Of a stretch of DNA of 64,000 bases, positions 33,132-40,195 are shown one piece after another. The notes under the pieces are model-generated. The model worked only from the letters and a program-made list of their open reading frames with translations, had not been told where the DNA came from and did no database searches. Origin of the DNA: Rhodothalassiaceae bacterium (GTDB lineage Bacteria > Pseudomonadota > Alphaproteobacteria > Sphingomonadales > Rhodothalassiaceae). The position numbers and the translations under genes are program-made. Numbering within the stretch: the stretch's first letter is position 1; the number at the start of each line of letters is the position of its first letter. Location of the stretch: contig BPKC01000001.1 in the NCBI GenBank assembly GCA_026004935.1, forward strand, positions 2,181,381 through 2,245,380, read 5' to 3'.

Positions 33132-33374
33132 ATGCGTATAGAGACTAGCACAAATTCCCACGACTGGCACCCCGCAGATGTGATCGCGGAGCTGCACAAG
33201 CGCGGCTGGTCGCTGCGCGCCCTCGGCCGGGCCAACGGCTACTCTCCCAATTCACTGCGCCGCGCGCTCAGACATCCCTGGCCGAAGGCCGAGCGCATCA
33301 TCGCAGAGGCCATAGGTTTGCCCCCGCAGGAGATCTGGCCCAGCCGCTACCTGGGCCGGGAGCATGCGTCATGA
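33132..33374 (+). CDS. Ner-like early regulator
   Basis: This 80-residue protein of the Ner/Nlp family has HDWHPADVIAELHKRGWSLRALGRANGYSPNSLRRALRHPWPKAERIIAEAIGLPPQEIWPSRY split over its whole length, with the helix-turn-helix in the middle. Ner represses early transcription in Mu once transposition begins. It is the first gene of the rightward operon, directly after the promoter/operator. Its stop overlaps an ATG in the transposase frame. Confidence 0.85.
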   Translation: MRIETSTNSHDWHPADVIAELHKRGWSLRALGRANGYSPNSLRRALRHPWPKAERIIAEAIGLPPQEIWPSRYLGREHAS

Positions 33375-33583
33375 GCGTGCATCTCTCCCCGCTCGAGCTC
33401 CTCTCGGACGGCTCCCTGCCGCCACCATGTGCCGCCCGCGCCGCGCATCCTCTCCCGCGGCGCATGGGCCGCGAGCCCCTTCCCGTCGCGGCCCGGGCCG
33501 GCTGGGCCGTCGCCACGCCGGGACCCATGCCCCCCCGCGCGGCGGGCGGCGGCCCGCCGCCCGAACGGCTCGGAGGTGGCGCC

Positions 33584-35497
33584 ATGAAGGAGTGGTGGAC
33601 GGCCCGCGAGCTGGCCTCGGCCCGGCTGCCCGGGCTGCCCACATCACTCCGTCGCCTGCGCGATCACATGCGCCGCCATGGTTGGGATACGGCCGTCGGG
33701 CCGGATGGCGCACCGCTTTCCCGCCCGCGCACGGGTCGCGGCGGCGGCCGCGAATACCACATCTCGCTGCTGCCGCCGGCCGCCCGCCGGCACCTCGATG
33801 ACGGGAAAGACGCAGATGCACAGCCCGCCAGAGCCACAGTCGACTGGGCCCTGTGGGAGCGCGCGAGCGAGCGCGAGCGCGCCATCGCGGCCCGCCGCGC
33901 CGAGCTCTGTCGTCGCGTCGCCGAGATGGCGGTTGCCGGCGCGCCGGTGCGCGGCGCGATCGCCGAGGTGGCGGCCGGCGAGCCGGGCGTGAGCGCCGCG
34001 AGCCTGCGGCGCTGGTGGTACGGCGACGGCCGGCGGCCTCCTCTCGCAGCGCTGCCGCGCGGCGACTGGCCCGTGGTGCTGCTGCCGCACCGGCGGGGCG
34101 GCGCCGGCGCGCCGCGCGCCGACATCCACCCGGAGCTCTGGGAGATCCTCAAGGCCGACTGGCTGCGACCAGAACAGCCCAGCATCGCCGCCTGCTGGCG
34201 GCGGCTGAAGCGCGTGGCCGAACAGCGCGGCTGGCCCGTCCCCTCCTATGATACCGTCAGGCGACGTCTCGCCGAGCTGCCCTGGCAGGTCGTGGTGCTG
34301 GCGCGCGAGGGCGAGGAGGCGCTCAAGCGCCGGCTCGATCATGTCACCCGCTCGCGCGCGCATCTCGCCCCGCTCGATGCCGTCACCGCCGACGGCCACA
34401 CCATTGACCTCAGGGTGCGGCTGCCGTCCGGGCGGATCGGCCGGCCGGTGCTGATCGCCTGGCAGGACCTGTATTCCGGCATGATCCTGGCCTGGCGGCT
34501 GGGCGAGGCCCCGTCCGCCCATCTCGTGCGCCTGTCATTCTGGGACATGGCGCGCGCGCACGGCGTCCCGCGCGCCGTGTATCTGGACAACGGCCGCGAG
34601 TTCACGGCCAAATGGCTCTCCGGCGGCGTCCCGCACCGCTACCGCTGGCGCGTGCGCGACGAGGATCCGGTCGGTCTCTTCCGCCTGCTCGACATTTCGG
34701 TGCACTGGACGACGCCCTATCACGGGCAGGCTAAGCCCATCGAGCGCGCCTTCGGCACGCTGGCCGAAGAGATCTCGCGCCATCCGGATGCGCGCGGCGC
34801 CTACACCGGACCGGCGCCGCACAAAAAACCCCACGACTATGGCCGCCGCGTGCTGGAGTGGGAGACTCTCCAGCGCATCGTCACACACGGCATCCATACA
34901 TATAATGAGACGCCCGGCCGCCGCACCGAAACCGCCCGCGGCCGCAGCTTCGGGCAGACCTTCCGCGACGCGCTGCCGACGGCCGTCATCCGCCGCGCCA
35001 GCGAGGAGCAGCTGCGGCTGTGCATGCTGGCCTGCGAGGGCGTGCGCGTGCGCCGCTGCGGCGGCGTCTTCCTGGCGCGCAACCGCTACTGGGCGGACTT
35101 CCTGCCTCCGCTCATCGGCCGCGAGGTCGTCCTGCGCTTCGACCCGGACGACCTCGCCGCACCCGTCCATGTCTATCTGCCGGACGGACGCTATCTGGGC
35201 GCCGCGGCCCGCACGGCGGCTGCCTTCGACGACATCGCGAGCGCCCGGGCCGTCACCCGCGCGCGCCGGCGGCGCATCCGTGCGGCGAAGGAGATGCTGG
35301 CCGCCCAGCGCGAGGAATCCGCTCTAGCCGCGCTCGCGGCGCCGGATCGGGACGAGGCCGCCGATGCGAGACCCGCCGCCGTCGAGCTCATCCGGCCCGC
35401 GCCGCCCCGCCGCGAGAGCGAGGCCGACCTGGATTACGTCCGTGCGGCCGACGCCATCGTGCTGTCGATGGCCCGGGCGCGGGCCGCCGAGGCCTGA
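33584..35497 (+). CDS. MuA-type DDE transposase
   Basis: This 637-residue transposase cuts and joins phage ends. It has an N-terminal Mu DNA-binding domain (MKEWWTARELASARLPGLPTS). The catalytic core has Asp270 in VTADG, Asp335 in VYLDNGREF and Glu387 in GQAKPIERAFG, spacing almost equal to MuA. A beta-barrel with RYWADFLPPLIGREVVLRFDPDD follows, then a basic/Ala-rich C-terminus for MuB contact. I chose the ATG at 33584 because a GGAGGT site precedes it. The frame is open back to 33371, overlapping the ner stop, so a 708-residue form is possible. It is intact. Confidence 0.88.
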   Translation: MKEWWTARELASARLPGLPTSLRRLRDHMRRHGWDTAVGPDGAPLSRPRTGRGGGREYHISLLPPAARRHLDDGKDADAQPARATVDWALWERASERERAIAARRAELCRRVAEMAVAGAPVRGAIAEVAAGEPGVSAASLRRWWYGDGRRPPLAALPRGDWPVVLLPHRRGGAGAPRADIHPELWEILKADWLRPEQPSIAACWRRLKRVAEQRGWPVPSYDTVRRRLAELPWQVVVLAREGEEALKRRLDHVTRSRAHLAPLDAVTADGHTIDLRVRLPSGRIGRPVLIAWQDLYSGMILAWRLGEAPSAHLVRLSFWDMARAHGVPRAVYLDNGREFTAKWLSGGVPHRYRWRVRDEDPVGLFRLLDISVHWTTPYHGQAKPIERAFGTLAEEISRHPDARGAYTGPAPHKKPHDYGRRVLEWETLQRIVTHGIHTYNETPGRRTETARGRSFGQTFRDALPTAVIRRASEEQLRLCMLACEGVRVRRCGGVFLARNRYWADFLPPLIGREVVLRFDPDDLAAPVHVYLPDGRYLGAAARTAAAFDDIASARAVTRARRRRIRAAKEMLAAQREESALAALAAPDRDEAADARPAAVELIRPAPPRRESEADLDYVRAADAIVLSMARARAAEA

Positions 35498-35516
35498 GAA
35501 AGGGAAGGAGGTCATC

Positions 35517-36476
35517 ATGCCCAACGCAGACGTCGTCACCATCACCCGCGACCGCCCCGATGAGATCATCGAGGCTGTGAAGGCCGAGATCGCGCGCAGC
35601 GGCGCGACCCAGGCACAGGTGGCGCGCGAGGCCGGCGTCAGTCCCACCACGCTGACCCAGCTGCTGTCCGGCACCTATGCGGCCGACCCGTCGCGGATGA
35701 CGGCCCGGCTCGCCCAGTGGCTCGCCCGCCGCCGCGAGCAGCAGTCCCGGCCGGCGATGCCGGCCGCGCCGGCCTGGTGCGAGACGGAGACGGCATCGCG
35801 CATCATGGCCGCACTCGCCTACGCACACATGGCCGGCGACATCGCGCTCATCTACGGCGCGGCCGGGGTCGGCAAGACGATGACGGCCCGCGCCTATCAG
35901 GCGCGCTACCCGCAGGTCTGGATCGCCACCATGTCACCGGCCACATCCGGCGTCGCCACGGCGCTGGAGGAGGTCTGTCTCGCGCTCGGTCTGCGCGAGC
36001 CGCCGCAGTCGGCCGCCAGGATGATGCGCGAGATCGTCTCCCGCACCCGCGACACGGGCGGCCTTCTCATCATCGACGAGGCCCAGCATCTGGGCCACGC
36101 GGCGCTGGATGCCCTGCGCGCGATCCACGACGAGGCCGGCATCGGGCTGGCACTGATGGGCAACGACCTCGTCTACACGCGCATGACGGGCGGCACCCGC
36201 GCCGCCTGGCTGGACCGGCTGTGGTCCCGGATCGGCCGGCGTCTGAGGATCGGTGGCACCACGCCCAGCGATATCAAGGCCCTGGCCAGCGCCTGGGGGC
36301 TGCAGGATGACGCGGCCCACAAGCGCCTCGCACGGATCTGCCGTGGCCCCGGCGGGCTCCGGAGCGCCGTCAAATGCCTGCGGCTGGCCCAGCTCATGGC
36401 CGACGGCCGCCAGGAGACGCTCGCCGATGCACACATCCGCGAGGCCTGGCGGGATCTGACGGGCGAAGCAGCCTGA
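35517..36476 (+). CDS. MuB-type transposition ATPase / target selector
   Basis: This 319-residue AAA+ protein activates MuA and delivers target DNA. It has an N-terminal helix-turn-helix (TQAQVAREAGVSPTTLTQLLSG), Walker A GAAGVGKT (114-121) and Walker B LLIIDEAQ (183-190). A C-terminal region has SRIGRRLRIGGTTPSDI. GGAAGGAGG lies just before the start, which rules out upstream codons. Length is close to Mu B (312). It is intact. Confidence 0.88.
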   Translation: MPNADVVTITRDRPDEIIEAVKAEIARSGATQAQVAREAGVSPTTLTQLLSGTYAADPSRMTARLAQWLARRREQQSRPAMPAAPAWCETETASRIMAALAYAHMAGDIALIYGAAGVGKTMTARAYQARYPQVWIATMSPATSGVATALEEVCLALGLREPPQSAARMMREIVSRTRDTGGLLIIDEAQHLGHAALDALRAIHDEAGIGLALMGNDLVYTRMTGGTRAAWLDRLWSRIGRRLRIGGTTPSDIKALASAWGLQDDAAHKRLARICRGPGGLRSAVKCLRLAQLMADGRQETLADAHIREAWRDLTGEAA

Positions 36477-36492
36477 GAGGAGGAGACCGGCC

Positions 36493-37137
36493 ATGAGACC
36501 TGAGATCGTCATCACGCACGGCGAGGAGCTGCAGACGGGCCTCGATCGCGCGGCCCGCCGTCTCGCCGGGCGCTTCGACGGCGCGAAGGTGACGGCGCTC
36601 GTCGTGCTGTGGGACCGGCCCGAGCTCGGCGCGCTCGTCATCAAGGAGGCCCGCATCGGCCGCATCCGCCAGGAGGGCGGGCGCTTCGAGGCCGAGCTGC
36701 GCGGCCTGCTCGATGCGCTGGAGACGGCCGCCGGCGAAACCTTCACGCCCTTCTGCCGCGCCGAGCTCGGGGATGCGCGCTGCAAGCGGGGCCTCAGGGC
36801 CTTCACCCGCGAGACCACGGTGGCCGCCGTCCCCGGCCCGCAGCAGCTCACGCTTGCGGCGCTCACGGATCCCGACCACTGGTACGACTTCGGGCGGCTG
36901 CGGTTCCACACCGGCGCGAACGCCGGTCTGGATGCCGAGATCGTCGAGCAGATCGGCGCGACGCTTACCCTGCTCACCCCGCCGCCCGCACCGGTGGCGG
37001 TCGGCGACGTCGTGGAGGTGGAGGCCGGCTGCGACAAGCGGCTTGAGACCTGCCGCGACAAGTTCGACAATCTCGAAAACTTCCGCGGCGAGCCCTTTCT
37101 GCCCGGTATCGATCGCCTGTTCGATTATCGCACGTGA
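36493..37137 (+). CDS. Chimeric frame: phage early-gene start fused to GTA g13 (DUF2163)
   Basis: The first about 26 residues (MRPEIVITHGEELQTGLDRA) begin 16 bp after MuB with a good GGAGGAG site and look like the start of a phage early gene. From GRFDGAKVTALVVLWDRPELG onward the frame is DUF2163. It has IGRIRQEGGRFEAELRGLL, FCRAELGDARC and NLENFRGEPFLPGIDRLFDY, the conserved hub C-terminus with its Cys residues. About 100 N-terminal residues of DUF2163 are missing. The fusion near 36571 is in frame. It marks a deletion that removed the prophage left end, and probably the missing GTA genes with it. Any product would be a truncated hub. Confidence 0.75.
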   Translation: MRPEIVITHGEELQTGLDRAARRLAGRFDGAKVTALVVLWDRPELGALVIKEARIGRIRQEGGRFEAELRGLLDALETAAGETFTPFCRAELGDARCKRGLRAFTRETTVAAVPGPQQLTLAALTDPDHWYDFGRLRFHTGANAGLDAEIVEQIGATLTLLTPPPAPVAVGDVVEVEAGCDKRLETCRDKFDNLENFRGEPFLPGIDRLFDYRT

Positions 37138-37146
37138 CGGCGGCGA

Positions 37147-38012
37147 CGGGCTGTCGGCGACCGGACATCGGCCATCGGTGCTCAGACATCACGGGGGCTC
37201 GACCGGCGGGTCCGGCGCCCCCTCGCCATCCGCCGGTACATTTTTCTTCGTCACCCGCCCACTTGATCGGCGGGTCCAGCCCCCTTCCCTCGTCATCCGC
37301 GGTTTCGACCGGCGGGGCCGGCGCACAATTTCGTCATCCGCGGTTTCGACCGGCGGGGCCGGCCCCCAATTTCGTCATCCGCCGACTTGATCGGCGGATC
37401 CAGCAGGAAGCGGAGCAAACACCAGCGCCCGGAATGTCTTCACCGCCCGATGGGTTCGCCGCTTCCGCGGCGAATGACGAAGAAGGAGAGCGTCACCCGC
37501 CGGTACACCATCCTCGCGTCATCCGCCGACTTGATCGGCGGATCCAGCAGACAGCAGAGCCGATCTCCGGCGTCGGTGCTGCCCCACCGCCGGCTGGGTT
37601 CGCCGGTCAAGCCGGCGAACGACGCATTGGGGAGGGCGTCATCCCCCGCGGCACACCTCCAATCGTCACCCGCCGGCTGAACCGGCGGAGCCTTTCCCTT
37701 CCCTCGTCATCCGCGGTTTCGACCGGCGGGGCCGGCCCCTATTTCGTCATCCGCCGGCTTGACGGACGGATCCAGCAGGCAACATGGCAACCTCAATCGT
37801 CGGGAGTTGCCGCACCTTGCGGCTGGATTCGCCGCTTTCGCGGCGAATGACGAAGAAAGAGAGCGTCATCCGCCGGCTTGACCGGCGGATCCAGCGGGAA
37901 GCGGAGCAAACACCAGCGCCCGGAATGTCATCACCGCCGGCTGGGTTCGCCGGTCAGGCCGGCGAACGACGAGTCAGGGATCAGTCATCAGTCATCGGTG
38001 ATCAGCAACCGC
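37147..38012. repeat. REP/BIME-like palindromic repeat array 2
   Basis: About 870 bp of noncoding DNA lies between the truncated g13 and an antisense gene. It has copies of CGTCATCCGCCGACTTGATC-type and CGTCATCCGCGGTTTCGACC-type palindromes (for example at 37322, 37374, 37526, 37866) and inverted partners (TTCGCCGCTTCCGCGGCGAA, TTCGCCGGTCAAGCCGGCGA). A degenerate heptamer tract opens it (37147-37190), and another closes it (37968-38010, TCAGTCATCAGTCATCGG). No gene is supported inside. Confidence 0.82.
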
Positions 38013-38082
38013 AAAGGAGAGCGTCACGCGCCGGTGCGCCCCGCGCCCGCCCCTCTACCAACGACCGAGGTGACCGCCCCGC

Positions 38083-38823
38083 TCAGCCGCCGGGGGCCTT
38101 TTCGGCCTCGGCGGTGCCGGCGGCGGCTTCCTGCGCGGGCCCGGCTTCGGCCTCCTGCTCGGCGGCGAGCGCGGCCGCGGCGGCGACCTCCTCGGTGCCG
38201 GGCAGCTCGACGGAGCCGAGATCGGCACCCGGCGCGTTCGACTGCACCTGCGCCGCCTGCCCGCCCGCCTGGGCCGCCTGCTGCTGGCGGGCCTGCGGCG
38301 GGATGATCTGGTTCAGCAGATACTCGGCGCGCCGGCCGATCTCCTCGATCGCCTTGGCGAGATTCTGCATGTTGTAGCCGACGCCGCGGAAGACGAAGAT
38401 CTTCGTCTCTGTATCGTACAGACGATAGATTCCTTCGTCCTTGAGGCCGGGGATGTTCAGCGCCCGCGCCGGGCCGACGAAGTCGAAGAGAACCTGATCG
38501 CCCTGGGTCCGCTTCAGCCAGTCGTCGAATTTTTCGTCCGCATGGTCCCACAGCTCGACGAAGCGGCGGTCGCCGAGGGCGTGGCTTTCGGGCAGCCCCA
38601 GCTTCTCGCGCAGGATCTCGCCGCGACGCCGCGCCCGTGCGCGCGGCGGCCACAGCAGCGCGGCGACCTGGGCGGCCGAGGTCAGCGCCGCCTGGGCGGC
38701 GAACAGCGCGCCGTTCCACTGCTTCTCCTGGAGCGCCTGATTGAAGATCTGGAAGGCCGCGCGCGTGAACAGGCACTGCGAGCGGATCTCGTGCATGTAG
38801 ATGACGAAGCGGTTGATGTCCAT
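38083..38823 (-). CDS. Hypothetical protein, antisense gene between GTA g13 and g14
   Basis: This 246-residue protein starts MDINRFVIYMHEIRSQCLFT, is largely helical, has GDQVLFDFVGPARALNIPGLKDEGIYRLYDT in the middle, and ends in an Ala/Glu/Gln/Gly-rich low-complexity tail of about 80 residues. No family recognised. Natural amino-acid composition (IYM, FVFRGVGYNMQNL) supports a real gene. Its place on the opposite strand inside the structural cluster parallels the gene at 2047-3192. The role may be cargo or moron; this is an inference. Confidence 0.5.
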   Translation of the reverse strand: MDINRFVIYMHEIRSQCLFTRAAFQIFNQALQEKQWNGALFAAQAALTSAAQVAALLWPPRARARRRGEILREKLGLPESHALGDRRFVELWDHADEKFDDWLKRTQGDQVLFDFVGPARALNIPGLKDEGIYRLYDTETKIFVFRGVGYNMQNLAKAIEEIGRRAEYLLNQIIPPQARQQQAAQAGGQAAQVQSNAPGADLGSVELPGTEEVAAAAALAAEQEAEAGPAQEAAAGTAEAEKAPGG

Positions 38824-38915
38824 GTCGCCCTCTCGTCCTTGCCCGGATCGCGATCCCTGCGGACGGCCGCAGCGCCCGCCGCGCCGGCCACCCCGGTCCT
38901 GCCGATAGCATCCCG

Positions 38916-39500
38916 ATGCCCGTCTTGAGAAGCCCGCAGCCGGCGCCCGCTTCGCCGCATCCCGGCGCGTGCGCCGCCCATCCGCTCGCCCATCGGATTC
39001 TGGCCCGGGCGCGCATGCTCATCGGCACGCCCTTCCATCATCAGGGCCGGGTGCCGGGGCGGGGGCTCGACTGCGTCGGGCTGGTGCTCGTGATCGCCCG
39101 GGATCTGGGGCTGACCGCCTTCGACTGCACCAGCTATCCGCGCGAGCCGCGCCCGGCGCTGCTGTTCGCCCACGCGCGCCAAGCCGGCTTCGTGGAAAAG
39201 CCGCTCGCCCGCGCGGCCGGTGGCGACGTGCTCGTGATGCGCTTTTTCGAGGATCCCTGCCATGTCGCGATCGCAACCGAGGGGCTTGCCGGCATCATTC
39301 ACGCCTGCGCGCGGCGCGGACGGGTGATCGAACACCGGCTGGACCGCCGCTGGCGCCGGCGGATCACCGGCTGCCTCGCCTTCCCGCCGCCAGACGGGTC
39401 CGCCGGTCAGGCCCGCCCGGGACTCGACCCGGGCCCGCCGAACGACGCGAACGCGGGAGGTCACCCGCCGACAACTTTTGTGCGTCACCCGCCGGCTTGA
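38916..39500 (+). CDS. GTA g14-like NlpC/P60 peptidase with repeat-derived C-terminus
   Basis: The peptidase (residues 1-160) has Cys53 in GLDCVGLVL, His116 in CHVAI and His129 in IIHA. This is the catalytic order of GTA cell-wall peptidases that open peptidoglycan for DNA entry. The native family end is at CLAFPPP near 39396. After it, the frame runs for 34 residues through REP repeat DNA (GSAGQARPGLDPG and on) to a chance stop. The original stop was evidently lost when the repeat arrived. It lies upstream of the g15-like hub, as in GTAs. Confidence 0.78.
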   Translation: MPVLRSPQPAPASPHPGACAAHPLAHRILARARMLIGTPFHHQGRVPGRGLDCVGLVLVIARDLGLTAFDCTSYPREPRPALLFAHARQAGFVEKPLARAAGGDVLVMRFFEDPCHVAIATEGLAGIIHACARRGRVIEHRLDRRWRRRITGCLAFPPPDGSAGQARPGLDPGPPNDANAGGHPPTTFVRHPPA

Positions 39501-40130
39501 CCCGCGGGTCCAGCCCGATTCGGCGTCCGCCCCAAGCGCCGGGACCGTTGCGCACGGTGGCTGGATTCGCCGCTTTCGCGGCGAATGACGAAGAAAAAGA
39601 GCGTCACCCGCCGGTACACCATCCTCGCGTCATCCGCCGACTTGATCGGCGGATCCAGCGGGAAGCGGAGCAAACACCAGCGCCCGGAATGTCTTCACCT
39701 CCCGATGGGTTCGCCGGTCAAGCCGGCGAACGACGCGAAAGGAGAGCGCCATGCGCCGCGGTGCACCTCCAATCGTCACCCGCCGACTTGATCGGCGGGT
39801 CCAGCCGGATGCGGGCTCGGCCCCAAGCGCCGGGACCGTTGCGCACGGTGGCTGGATTCGCCGCTTTCGCGGCGAATGACGAAGAAAAAGAGCGTCACCC
39901 GCCGGGGAAGCTTTCGCCCTTCGCGCGCCGGCTTGACCGGCGGGTCCAGCACACTCCCGCGTCACCCGCCGACTTGATCGGCGGGTCCAGCCGGATGCGG
40001 GCTCGGCCCCAAGCGCCGGGACCGTTACGCACGGTGGCTGGATTCGCCGCTTTCGCGGCGAATGACGAAGAAAAAGAGCGTCACCCGCCGGCTTGACCGG
40101 CGGGTCCAACGGGATGCGGAGCCGCTCACC
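39394..40130. repeat. REP/BIME-like palindromic repeat array 3
   Basis: About 740 bp between the peptidase domain and the hub gene consists of BIME-like pairs. A unit with CGTCACCCGCCGACTTGATC, a spacer CCCCAAGCGCCGGGACCGTT and the inverted partner TTCGCCGCTTTCGCGGCGAA occurs near 39480 (variant), 39775 and 39962. A second unit at 39628 matches the unit at 37374 in array 2. No gene is supported beyond 39500. Confidence 0.82.
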
Positions 40131-40132
40131 GG

Positions 40133-40185
40133 CTCGCGACCGACGACCGATGACCGACGACTGACGACCGACCGCAACCCCGGAG
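40133..40185. repeat. Degenerate heptamer tandem tract
   Basis: CGACCGACGACCGATGACCG and following heptamer variants (GACCGAC, GACTGAC) end 10 bp before the hub start. This matches the tract at 4391-4511, which ends 9 bp before the g3.5-like start. Confidence 0.65.
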
Positions 40186-40195
40186 ACGCGACTGC

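Larger units (their letters stand above)
6950..36571 (-). mobile_element. Mu-like siphophage prophage, left end deleted
   Basis: About 29.6 kb lies between the GTA capsid gene and a truncated GTA g13 gene. Early genes (repressor, ner, MuA, MuB) sit at the right. The late operon runs leftward for 25 kb with a Mu-type head module (terminase pair, portal, MuF, gpG, protease/scaffold, decoration, capsid, DUF1320, DUF1834) and a siphophage tail module. Divergent early and late transcription recalls BcepMu-type transposable phages. The right terminus is placed at the TGT of 6950. The left boundary is a fusion point inside the frame starting at 36493, near 36571, with no terminal sequence. Four genes carry frameshifts. 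Confidence 0.85.

Noticed and set aside
33371-33583. Separate small gene between ner and the transposase
   Set aside because: The frame is continuous with the transposase and Pro/Arg/Gly-rich without pattern. The DDE spacing matches MuA when starting at 33584. An extended transposase remains possible.
6950-36571. Mu itself or a contractile-tail Mu relative
   Set aside because: No tail sheath, no baseplate genes of Mu type. Tail tube, G-T frameshift, tape measure and J-like tip indicate a siphophage tail.
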